Shown here: one piece after another, positions 1 through 7,696 of the stretch | How the letters are laid out: every line of letters starts with the position of its first letter | Numbering within the stretch: the first letter of the stretch is position 1 | Program-made: the position numbers and the translations under genes | NCBI GenBank assembly: GCA_038120095.1 | Contig: JAYOKZ010000016.1 | Span: 5,194-69,193, forward strand | Direction of reading: 5' to 3' | DNA from: UBA2589 sp038120095 | GTDB lineage: Bacteria; Gemmatimonadota; Gemmatimonadetes; Longimicrobiales; Gaopeijiaceae | DNA: 64,000 nt | Notes under the pieces: model-generated | Told to the model about the DNA's origin: nothing | What the model saw: only the letters and a program-made list of their open reading frames with translations | Databases searched by the model: none

Positions 1-1149
1 ATATCGTCCGTTCGGCGAAACCTTCACATCGTTCACCGTGCGGGCGTCGACCTGAATCGAGTCGACTTTCGCGATGTTGGCGGGATCTGTGACATCCCAG
101 AAGAAGGCCCAGCCATTCGCGGCCCATGTGCCGGTGATCGCGTAATCGCGACCATCGACCCCCTCGAACACCCAGAGATCGGAGGTGTGTGACGTCGTGA
201 CGGCGCCTCGACCCTGAAGCTCGATCTCCTGAACGGCGTCCCGGCCACGCACGAGAACCGTCGCCCGCGCTGACAGCGGGCCTGACATCGCGAGGACCGT
301 GTATCGCCCGGGGACCTCGGCGACGAACGTTCCCGCTTCGATGGTGGCGGACGCACCCGCGGCCCGTATCGAATCATCGGGCACGAAGGTGTACGCCCAC
401 GTGATCGGGAGGTCCTCGATGGATTGCCCCGCCGCCGAGCCGAGCGCACGGAAGTGGAGCACATCCCCGGTGCGGGCCGTTTCCACGTTCCCCTCGAGGA
501 TCAGCTCGTCCGCTGGATATGGCTCGACCGAGTATGACCTCGTGGCGGAACCAGCCTGGAACGTCGCGGTCAGGGTGACGGGGCCTGCGCTGTGGGCCGT
601 GAGCGTTCCCCACCGATCGACGCTCGCCACTTCAGGCGCGGAGCTTGCCCATGAAATCTCGGGGCCGGGCCGTCGTGAGCCGTCCGCGTGATACGCGTCC
701 GCGCTGTGGGTCACCGTCGTGCCCACGAAGATCCTGTTGGACGCGGCGTGCACGGACAGCCGGGCGATGGGGGGCCAGGCCACCGTCACCGGAATCGTCA
801 GGGGTTCGACGGTGGCGGAGGAACCCGACTCCAACGCTGCTGTCGCGACGATCTGGAACGAGCCGGCCTGCAGGCCCTGGACACGGCCGTCCCTGACCCG
901 GACGGCACTGCGGGGTGCAGCGAAGCGAACTGCCAGATCGATGACCTGCCCGGACGCATCCACGACCCGTACGGAAAGTGGGGTGGATCGGCCGACCGGG
1001 ACCTCCACGACGGCAGGTTCCGCCACGAGGCGAAGCGCACCCGTCTGGGCCGCTGCGTCAGCGGTTCCCAGCAGGCCCCCCAGCAGGAGTGCGGTCCGGG
1101 GCCCGCTCAAGAGGTTCAACAGACGATTCGCACGCATGTGTCTATACAT
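1..1149 (-). CDS. Secreted Ig-like (BIG2) / LVIVD-repeat protein, 3' end cut by the window edge
   Basis: The reverse strand is open from the window edge to an ATG at 1149, so the gene lacks its C-terminus here. Its first residues form a signal peptide (basic start, then a Leu/Gly-rich core ending near AAAQTG). About two bacterial Ig-like domains follow; the second has a typical WASSAPEVASVD stretch and an LTAHSAGPVTLTA strand. The last visible residues, WAFFWDVTDPANIAKVDSI, look like the start of an LVIVD-type propeller repeat. The start at 1149 is preferred over the in-frame ATG at 1137 because GGTGAG lies 8 bases upstream of it. It is probably a surface-exposed or secreted protein of unknown ligand. 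It is divergent from the M14 peptidase at 1268. The family call is an inference from repeat character. Confidence 0.75.
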   Translation of the reverse strand, partial: MYRHMRANRLLNLLSGPRTALLLGGLLGTADAAAQTGALRLVAEPAVVEVPVGRSTPLSVRVVDASGQVIDLAVRFAAPRSAVRVRDGRVQGLQAGSFQIVATAALESGSSATVEPLTIPVTVAWPPIARLSVHAASNRIFVGTTVTHSADAYHADGSRRPGPEISWASSAPEVASVDRWGTLTAHSAGPVTLTATFQAGSATRSYSVEPYPADELILEGNVETARTGDVLHFRALGSAAGQSIEDLPITWAYTFVPDDSIRAAGASATIEAGTFVAEVPGRYTVLAMSGPLSARATVLVRGRDAVQEIELQGRGAVTTSHTSDLWVFEGVDGRDYAITGTWAANGWAFFWDVTDPANIAKVDSIQVDARTVNDVKVSPNGRY

Positions 1150-1267
1150 TGGTAACGCTCACCGTGGACAGGCTGCCGACGTCGATCGAAGAACGTCGCC
1201 GGCCCGTGTGCACCGTAGCAAGGTGCGGGCGCACTGTCCGTGCCGACGTTCAAGGGAAACCCGTCGA

Positions 1268-3985
1268 ATGCAGAAACTCGCCATGCGCTGCTCGGTCGTT
1301 CTTGTCACCCTGGCTGTCGCGTCGCCGCTGTCCGCCCAGCGTCGTGTCACGACTCCTGAGACGTTTTTCGGCCACGAAGTGGGCGCCGACTACGTCCTCT
1401 TCAATTACGAGCGGATGCATGAGTACGTCATCCGGCTCACGAACGAGTCGGACCGAATGGTGCTCGACACGATCGGGTACACCGAGGAGGGGAGACCGCA
1501 ATTTCAGGCGATCATCACGTCGCCCGAAAACCTCGAGAACCTGGATCACTTCCGGGAGATCAGTCGACGTCTTGCGAAATCCGAGGGGGTCACACGCGAT
1601 GAGGCCCGAGCGCTCGCGAACGACGGCAAGGCCATTATCTGGATCGACGGAGGTCTCCACGCGACGGAGGTTCTCGGCGCTGCCCAGCTGACCGAGATGA
1701 TCTACCGCCTCAACGAGTACACGGATGCGGAAACGGAACGGATCCTCGACGACGTCATCATCCTGGCCACCCACGCCAACCCGGACGGCATGACCCTGGT
1801 TTCCGATTGGTACATGAGGCTGGACGACCCGATGGCGCGTTCGACGTCGGGCATCCCGGTGCTTTACAACAAATACGCGGGTCACGACAACAACCGGGAC
1901 TTCTACATGGCTGCGCTCGCCGAAACGCAGAACATGAACCGGTCGATGTACCGGGAGTGGTTTCCTCAGATCGTGTACAACCACCATCAGACCGGTCCCC
2001 AGGGGACCGTGATGTTCGCCCCTCCATTCCGGGATCCGCCGAACCACTACCTCGACCCGCTCATCATTACGTCGCTGGACAGGGTGGGGTCGGCGATGCA
2101 TCAGCGCTTCGTGCTGGAGGGCAAGGGTGGCACGACCATGCGCTCCGGAGCTTCGTACTCGACGTGGTGGAACGGCGGGCTACGAACCACGCCCTACTTC
2201 AAGAACATGATCGGCCTGCTCACGGAGACGATCGGGAACCCGACGCCCGTCGAGATCCCGTTCCTTCCCCGTCGCCAGATTTCGGGAGGTGACCTGCCCC
2301 TCCCGGTGGAGCCCGGGCCGTGGCATTTCCGCCAGTCGATCGAGTACTCTCAGACCGCCAATTGGGCGGTTCTGGACTACGCCTCGCGGAACGCCGATCA
2401 CCTGCTCTTCAACATCTGGCAGATGGGGCAGAACTCGATCGCACGGGGCAGCACCGACTCGTGGACCACGCTGCCTTTCGAGATCGATGCGGCCGCCGAG
2501 GCAATGGATCGCGGTACTCGGGATGATTGGGAGCGTATCCTCCGAGATCCGGCCGACCGGGATCCTCGGGGCTTCATCATCTCGCGGGATCAGCGTGATT
2601 TCCCGACGGCGACCAAATTCGTCAACACGCTGCTGTACAATGGTGTGGACGTACACCGTGCGACCCGTGACTTCATGGTTGGAGGCACCGGTTATCCTGC
2701 GGGTTCCTACGTTGTAAAGGCTGCACAGGCGTTCCGTCCGCACGTGCTCGACATGTTCGAGAAGCAGCAGCATCCGAACGATTTTGCCTATCCGGGCGCG
2801 CCTCCCACGGCACCGTACGACAATACGGGGTGGACGCTTGCCTGGCAGATGGGCGTCGACTTCGACCGCATCATGGAGGGCTTCGATGGACCGTTCGAAG
2901 TCATCGACGACATCATCGAAACACCACCGTCGGGCGTGGTGGCCAACGCAGACGGAGCGCGCGGGTTCGTCGTCGATCACATCAACGATGCGTTCGTCGC
3001 CGTGAACCGCGCGTTGGCTGCGGGGGATGACGTCTGGTGGTACACGGAAGAGGTTTCGGTCGGTGGGCAGACGTTCGAGGCAGGGGCCTTCTATCTGGAG
3101 ACGGATCGCGACCGAATCCAGCGACTTGCGGAGGAGAAGGGCCTGAACTTCGTCGGCACCCGTGAGAGGCCGGAAGGCCCGGCCATGCAACTCGATCGGG
3201 TGAAAATCGGTCTCTGGGACCAGTACGGCGGGTCGATGCCATCGGGCTGGACGCGCATGATCCTCGAGGACTTCGAATTCGACTTCGACGTTCTGTTTCC
3301 GCCGGACTTCGACGACGGTGATCTCTCGGAGTACGACGTCCTGCTCTTCGATGATGGTGCGATTCCGGCAGTCGAGAGTTCCGGCGGGCGAGGGGGTTAT
3401 CCGGGAGGTCGAGGGCCGGACCCGTCTACCGTACCGGAGGAGTATCGCCGTCGAATGGGAAGCATGTCGACGAACACGTCGATACCGCGGATCCTCGAGT
3501 TCGTCCGGCAGGGCGGTGCGGCGATCGCGATCGGGTCATCGGCCAACCTCGCGTATCACGCCGGCCTGCCCGTGGAGAACCATCTGGTCGAGGAGGGGCG
3601 CCCGCTTCCCCGCGAACAGTACTTCACGCCGGGTTCGGTGCTCGACATGAAAGTGGAGCACGAGAGTCCGCTCACGCACGGTTTCGGTCCCCGCACCGAC
3701 GTGCTCTTCAGTCACTCGCCGACGTTTACGCTCTCGGCTGATGCGCAGCGCCGCGGTGTCCGAAGGATCGGGTGGTATGACTCCGCTCAGCCTCTTCGAA
3801 GCGGGTGGGCGTGGGGAGAGCGGTACCTGCAGGATGGAGTCGGCGCCTTCGAAGCGGACTACGGCCAGGGCAAGATGTTCATCTTCGGCCCGAAGATCAC
3901 GTTTCGCGCACAGTCGCACGGCACCTTCGGGTTCCTGTTCAACGGCATCTACTACGGAGCCACCGGGCAGCGGCCTGTTTCCTGA
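1268..3985 (+). CDS. Secreted M14-family zinc carboxypeptidase
   Basis: This 905-residue protein has a signal peptide (first about 23 residues, ending SPLSAQ). The M14 zinc site is visible: H131-A-T-E134 within DGGLHATEV, a second histidine in YNHHQTG (H239/H240), and a candidate catalytic glutamate, E320, in LLTETIG. Known members cleave C-terminal residues from peptides or act on cell-wall peptides. Here the signal sequence implies action outside the cytoplasm. The C-terminal half (about residues 620-905) resembles the glutamine-amidotransferase-like extension seen in large secreted M14 proteins and has a Gly-rich loop (SSGGRGGYPGGRG). The start at 1268 follows AAGGGA and gives a clean signal peptide; the frame stays open upstream to 719, but that part has no protein-like character. 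The family is clear; the substrate is unknown. Confidence 0.9.
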   Translation: MQKLAMRCSVVLVTLAVASPLSAQRRVTTPETFFGHEVGADYVLFNYERMHEYVIRLTNESDRMVLDTIGYTEEGRPQFQAIITSPENLENLDHFREISRRLAKSEGVTRDEARALANDGKAIIWIDGGLHATEVLGAAQLTEMIYRLNEYTDAETERILDDVIILATHANPDGMTLVSDWYMRLDDPMARSTSGIPVLYNKYAGHDNNRDFYMAALAETQNMNRSMYREWFPQIVYNHHQTGPQGTVMFAPPFRDPPNHYLDPLIITSLDRVGSAMHQRFVLEGKGGTTMRSGASYSTWWNGGLRTTPYFKNMIGLLTETIGNPTPVEIPFLPRRQISGGDLPLPVEPGPWHFRQSIEYSQTANWAVLDYASRNADHLLFNIWQMGQNSIARGSTDSWTTLPFEIDAAAEAMDRGTRDDWERILRDPADRDPRGFIISRDQRDFPTATKFVNTLLYNGVDVHRATRDFMVGGTGYPAGSYVVKAAQAFRPHVLDMFEKQQHPNDFAYPGAPPTAPYDNTGWTLAWQMGVDFDRIMEGFDGPFEVIDDIIETPPSGVVANADGARGFVVDHINDAFVAVNRALAAGDDVWWYTEEVSVGGQTFEAGAFYLETDRDRIQRLAEEKGLNFVGTRERPEGPAMQLDRVKIGLWDQYGGSMPSGWTRMILEDFEFDFDVLFPPDFDDGDLSEYDVLLFDDGAIPAVESSGGRGGYPGGRGPDPSTVPEEYRRRMGSMSTNTSIPRILEFVRQGGAAIAIGSSANLAYHAGLPVENHLVEEGRPLPREQYFTPGSVLDMKVEHESPLTHGFGPRTDVLFSHSPTFTLSADAQRRGVRRIGWYDSAQPLRSGWAWGERYLQDGVGAFEADYGQGKMFIFGPKITFRAQSHGTFGFLFNGIYYGATGQRPVS

Positions 3986-4025
3986 TCCTCGACCCGTAGA
4001 GGTCGAGCTGCAGTAGCCCCCCGGG

Positions 4026-4054
4026 GGCCGATCGCGATCCGGTCGCGGTCGGCC
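4026..4054. terminator. GC-rich hairpin between convergent genes
   Basis: Bases 4026-4039 pair with 4041-4054 (GGCCGATCGCGATC against GGTCGCGGTCGGCC, allowing G-U pairs). The hairpin sits 40 bases after the M14 stop and directly abuts the stop codon of the convergent SDR gene. There is no T-run on either side. Position suggests a bidirectional terminator. Confidence 0.5.
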
Positions 4055-4807
4055 CTACGTCGGCTGATCGGTCGGTCGAACCAGGATCTCGCTGACCGAT
4101 ACGTGGTCGGGCGACGTGACCGCGAATTCGATCGCGCGGGCGATGTCCTCCGGCTGCAATGTGCGTCGACCCTGCCACGCCTCGTCCCAGGCCGCGAGGG
4201 TATCGGGCTGGTCCGAGAGCAAGTCGGTCGAGACATAGCCGGGCTGGATGTCCGTGATTCGGATGCCGTGGGTGTTCCCCAGTTCCAGGTGCAGGCCCCA
4301 CGACAGGGCGCGAACCGCGAACTTCGTGGCCGCATAGACACTGGCGCCGGGGAAGGGTCGTCGGCCCGCGACGGACCCGACGCTGACGATGTGGCCGGAG
4401 CGCTGCGAGACCATGTGGGGCATGACTGCTGACAGGAAGTGAAGCACTCCCTTGATGTTCACGTCGACCATCGCCGCCCAGTCTTCGACGTCGTTGTCCG
4501 TGATCCCCGCGATCTTCATGATTCCGGCGTTGTTGACCAGAATGTCGATTCGGCCGGTGTCTTCCACCGTGGCATCGACCACGGACCGGACGCTGGTCAG
4601 GTCCGCGACGTCGGCTGCGCGGGCGATCGCCGAGCCCCCACGGGACGTGATCTCTTCGACGAGGTTCTCCAGGCGATCTCGTCGACGCGCCGTCACGACG
4701 ACATGAGAACCCGCTGCGGCCAGAGTGAGTGCGGTTTCCCGCCCGATTCCGGCAGAAGCGCCCGTGACGATTGCGACCTTTCCGGTCAGGGGGAGGGAAT
4801 CGGACAT
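4055..4807 (-). CDS. Short-chain dehydrogenase/reductase (SDR), classical type
   Basis: This 250-residue cytoplasmic oxidoreductase has all the classical SDR marks: the Rossmann motif TGASAGIG at residues 15-22, NNAG at 92-95, a catalytic Ser (S145 by spacing), and YxxxK as Y158/K162 (YAATK). Length is normal for the family. The arginine cluster TARRRDR after beta-2 suggests NADP(H) preference. Such enzymes interconvert alcohols and ketones; the substrate cannot be read from sequence. The start at 4807 is chosen because the family N-terminus (LTGKVAIVTG) begins there; the open frame extends 40 residues further without homology. It is convergent with the M14 gene and divergent from the Mla operon, so it is probably a single-gene unit. 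Confidence 0.92.
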   Translation of the reverse strand: MSDSLPLTGKVAIVTGASAGIGRETALTLAAAGSHVVVTARRRDRLENLVEEITSRGGSAIARAADVADLTSVRSVVDATVEDTGRIDILVNNAGIMKIAGITDNDVEDWAAMVDVNIKGVLHFLSAVMPHMVSQRSGHIVSVGSVAGRRPFPGASVYAATKFAVRALSWGLHLELGNTHGIRITDIQPGYVSTDLLSDQPDTLAAWDEAWQGRRTLQPEDIARAIEFAVTSPDHVSVSEILVRPTDQPT

Positions 4808-4961
4808 GGCAGGCACTCGGTCAGGAAAGGGAGGGGCACGCCCCGGACGCGCCGAGACTACCCTGAAATGCTCGGGCCCGCACCCTGCAGCCTGCGATGG
4901 TGACCCGACACCCGGGCGTGCACGCACAACGGTCGGGCGTACCCGAGCCGCGCGGAAACCA

Positions 4962-4990
4962 TTGATCGGGTGCCCGGTTTTCTAGAGAAT
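4962..4990 (+). promoter_or_regulatory. Candidate sigma-70-like promoter of the Mla operon
   Basis: TTGATC at 4962-4967 and GAGAAT at 4985-4990 are separated by 17 bases, in an unusually AT-rich patch of the 240-base gap between the SDR and MlaE genes. Each hexamer matches consensus at four of six positions. It lies about 55 bases upstream of the proposed mlaE start. Confidence 0.35.
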
Positions 4991-5048
4991 GTGCCGTTAA
5001 CCGGGACACGGTTTCGGCCTGCCATCGCGGTCCGGAGTCGTCTGTCGA

Positions 5049-5870
5049 TTGGTTCTGCCCGCTCGAAGCCCCGTGGCTCACACTATCGTCTCAAGCGTCG
5101 TCGGCTGGTTCGCGAAGGTCGGGCGCACGTACCGCGTCACGCTCGAGCATGCCGGCGGCCTCGGAATCCTTACGTGGCGGACATGTTCCGCGGTCGTTCG
5201 GCTCAAGGTGCGGGCGCGCGACGTCCTGACGCAGGTTCACATCATGGGGATTCAGAGCATCCCCATCGTCTTCGTGACGGCGGCACTGTCCGGCATCGTG
5301 ATGAGCCAGCAGGGTGGGTATCAGCTGGTATCGTCCTCGCCTCGCTACGTCATCGGAACGATGGTCGTTCAGAGCGTGGTGCTGGAGATGGGTCCCCTGC
5401 TGACGGCGATCGTTCTCGTGGGGCGCATCGGGGCGCGAATCACCGCCGAACTCGGCACAATGGTGGTCTCGGAGCAGATCGATGCGTTCGAGTCCCTGGG
5501 ACGGGACCCGGTGGCGATCCTGGCAGCGCCGAGGATCCTGGGGTGCGTCATCGCAATGCCCCTGCTGGTTGGCTTCGCCGATGTCATCGGGATTGTGGCG
5601 GGTATGGTTGCTGCGAATCTGGACGGTGGGCTCGGTCCAGAGACCTTCCTCTACGGTGCTCGACTTTTCTGGCACTCGTGGGATCTCTTCTACGGCTTCA
5701 CCAAGGCGGTGGTCTTCGGCTTCGTGATCCCGATCATCTCCGTGCATATGGGGTTTCGGACCCGTGGGGGAGCAGCGGGCGTGGGGCTGCAGACGACACA
5801 GGCCGTGATGTTCATGATTCTCACGATCCTCATCATCGATGCGCTTTTTCCGCCTCTGATGCTGCAGTAG
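5049..5870 (+). CDS. mlaE: Mla-type ABC transporter permease (MlaE/YrbE family)
   Basis: This 273-residue inner-membrane permease has about five hydrophobic segments and the family's cytoplasmic motif (EQIDAFESLGRDPVAIL, near residues 143-159). MlaE proteins form the membrane channel of the MCE/Mla complex that moves phospholipids between inner and outer membranes. Two candidate starts exist: TTG at 5049 with GGAG 11 bases upstream, or GTG at 5073 without a clear ribosome site. I prefer TTG, with limited certainty. The gene is followed after 7 bases by the ATPase and then the MCE protein, the standard permease-ATPase-MCE order. No MlaB (STAS) or MlaC gene follows. Confidence 0.93.
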   Translation: MVLPARSPVAHTIVSSVVGWFAKVGRTYRVTLEHAGGLGILTWRTCSAVVRLKVRARDVLTQVHIMGIQSIPIVFVTAALSGIVMSQQGGYQLVSSSPRYVIGTMVVQSVVLEMGPLLTAIVLVGRIGARITAELGTMVVSEQIDAFESLGRDPVAILAAPRILGCVIAMPLLVGFADVIGIVAGMVAANLDGGLGPETFLYGARLFWHSWDLFYGFTKAVVFGFVIPIISVHMGFRTRGGAAGVGLQTTQAVMFMILTILIIDALFPPLMLQ

Positions 5871-5877
5871 AGCGACG

Positions 5878-6642
5878 ATGATTGCCTACCGAAACGTGCA
5901 CAAGGCGTTCGACACTCCGGTTCTCCAAGGCGTCGATCTGACGGTCGAGACGGGGGAGATGTTTGCGCTTTTCGGTCCATCGGGAACGGGAAAGAGTGTC
6001 CTCCTCAAAACCACGCTCGCGTTGATCGTCCCCGACATCGGTGATGTCGAGGTGGACGGGCTGTCCGTCCATCAGGGACCTGCGACGAACCTGGAGAGAA
6101 TTCGACGCAAGATCGGGTATGTCTTTCAGCATGCAGCTCTGTTCGACTCTCTGAACGTGTATGAGAACGTATCGATGGGTCTGCCGGAGGCTGAGGTCGG
6201 ATCGATGACGCGGGCCGAACTCGGCCGCCGGGTCTGGGATGCTCTGGAGATCGTCAACCTCGAGCCGCGAGAAGTCCTGTCGAAGCTGCCCTCGGAACTG
6301 TCAGGCGGGATGAAGAAGCGTGTGGGGATCGCGCGAGCGATCGTGGGACGACCGGAGATCCTTCTGTGGGACGAACCCACGACGGGTCTCGATCCCGTCA
6401 ACACCGCTGCGGTCGAGCGGCTGATTCAGCGCTTGTCGAAGGAACTGGAGGTCACCTCTCTGCTTGTGACACACGATGTGGAGGGGGGGCTGTCCATGTG
6501 TGACCGGGTCGCGATGCTGGATCGCGGATCACTTCGTTTCGTGGGTACTCCGCAGGAATTCAAAGAGAGTCCGGACACCGTGGTCCGGGCGTTCGTGGAT
6601 CGGGCTGCCGCCATGGCGGCCCTCGACATGGTAATCGACTGA
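5878..6642 (+). CDS. mlaF: Mla-type ABC transporter ATP-binding protein (MlaF family)
   Basis: This 254-residue ABC ATPase has Walker A GPSGTGKS (33-40), signature LSGGM, Walker B ILLWDEPTTGLD and the switch histidine in VTHDVE. It supplies energy to the MlaE permease on the cytoplasmic face of the inner membrane. Length and order in the operon fit MlaF. It starts 7 bases after mlaE and ends one base before the MCE gene, so the three genes are almost certainly cotranscribed. Nothing is missing from the catalytic motifs. Confidence 0.95.
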   Translation: MIAYRNVHKAFDTPVLQGVDLTVETGEMFALFGPSGTGKSVLLKTTLALIVPDIGDVEVDGLSVHQGPATNLERIRRKIGYVFQHAALFDSLNVYENVSMGLPEAEVGSMTRAELGRRVWDALEIVNLEPREVLSKLPSELSGGMKKRVGIARAIVGRPEILLWDEPTTGLDPVNTAAVERLIQRLSKELEVTSLLVTHDVEGGLSMCDRVAMLDRGSLRFVGTPQEFKESPDTVVRAFVDRAAAMAALDMVID

Positions 6643-6643
6643 T

Positions 6644-7597
6644 ATGAGTGAAACCGGAAAGGGACGTCAGCGCGCCGATGATCAGGAGATCCTGGCAGCG
6701 ACCCCGCGAAACACCGGGGGGAAGGAGGCTCAGGTCGGGCTCTTCGTGATTCTCGGTGTCGTCTCCTTCATCATCGTCCTCTTCTGGATGACGGACCCGG
6801 CGACGTTCCGGGGTCGATACATGCTGGTCTCGGAGGTCACGAATGCGGGTGGAGTCCGCTCCGGGGACCCGATCCAGATGCGGGGCGTGAACGTCGGCCG
6901 TGTCCACGGCTTCGAGATGGTGGGCAACAGCCGTGTCTTCATCACCATGGAGATCGAGGGAGAGTGGCAGATTCCTCTCGGCTCATTCACGAAGATGGGG
7001 GATGCCGGTCTCTTCGGAGGTCGGACGCTCGAGATCGAACCGGGGCCCGGGCCCGAGGCGTACGCAGATTTTGACACGATCCCGGGCGAGAGCGCCTCGG
7101 GTAGCGGCATCATGTCGGCGATGGACGACCTCAGCGTTCAGGCGACGGACGTGCTGACGTCACTCAATACGATGCTTTCCGCGGAGACGGTCGGTTCGGT
7201 GCAGGGCTCTGCTCAGGAGCTTCAGACGCTCCTGACCGAGTTGTCCTCGGTGACGCGGGAACAACGAGGGGCGCTGGCCGACCTGATGACGAGCCTCTCG
7301 GCTGCTGCTGCAGGACTGTCTGCTGCCTCTGAAGCCGCACCTGACATGGCAGGTGCCATGGTGAGGGCGGACTCCGCGATGGCCATGCTCGTGCAGACAG
7401 GCCAGAGCCTCGACGCGGCGACCGCTTCGCTGACCGTGATCCTCGATCGGATGGAAAGCGGAGAGGGCACGCTCGGCCGTCTTTCCACGGACGAGGAGCT
7501 CTACGTGAGCCTCAACGACGCGGCTCGAGCGCTTCGGGAGTTCCTCGAGGACCTGCAGGCGAACCCCAAGAAGTACATCAACATCTCGATCTTCTAG
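6644..7597 (+). CDS. mlaD: MCE-domain lipid-transport protein (MlaD family)
   Basis: This 317-residue protein has one N-terminal membrane anchor (about residues 26-45, VGLFVILGVVSFIIVLFWM). An MCE domain (about 55-135) follows, with the family pattern AGGVRSGDPIQMRGVNVGRV. The rest is a long Ala/Ser/Leu-rich helical tail (about 160-317). MCE proteins form hexameric rings in the periplasm that conduct lipids. The helical tail is longer than in E. coli MlaD (about 180 residues) and resembles the coiled extensions of actinobacterial or plastid MCE proteins. It follows mlaF after one base and ends just before a perfect 17-bp hairpin. Confidence 0.92.
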   Translation: MSETGKGRQRADDQEILAATPRNTGGKEAQVGLFVILGVVSFIIVLFWMTDPATFRGRYMLVSEVTNAGGVRSGDPIQMRGVNVGRVHGFEMVGNSRVFITMEIEGEWQIPLGSFTKMGDAGLFGGRTLEIEPGPGPEAYADFDTIPGESASGSGIMSAMDDLSVQATDVLTSLNTMLSAETVGSVQGSAQELQTLLTELSSVTREQRGALADLMTSLSAAAAGLSAASEAAPDMAGAMVRADSAMAMLVQTGQSLDAATASLTVILDRMESGEGTLGRLSTDEELYVSLNDAARALREFLEDLQANPKKYINISIF

Positions 7598-7636
7598 AGG
7601 CGATCGGGGGCGGGCCCATGTGGGAGCCCCGATCGT

Positions 7637-7674
7637 GACGACGGGCGGTCCGGAAAACCGGACCGCCCGTCGTC
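7637..7674. terminator. Perfect 17-bp hairpin with AAAA loop
   Basis: Bases 7637-7653 and 7658-7674 are perfect inverse complements around an AAAA loop (7654-7657). The hairpin lies between convergent genes, 39 bases after mlaD and 22 bases from the stop of the opposite gene. There is no T-run. It is very likely a bidirectional transcription terminator. Confidence 0.7.
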
Positions 7675-7696
7675 GGGAGATCGTCGCCGCGCCTGA

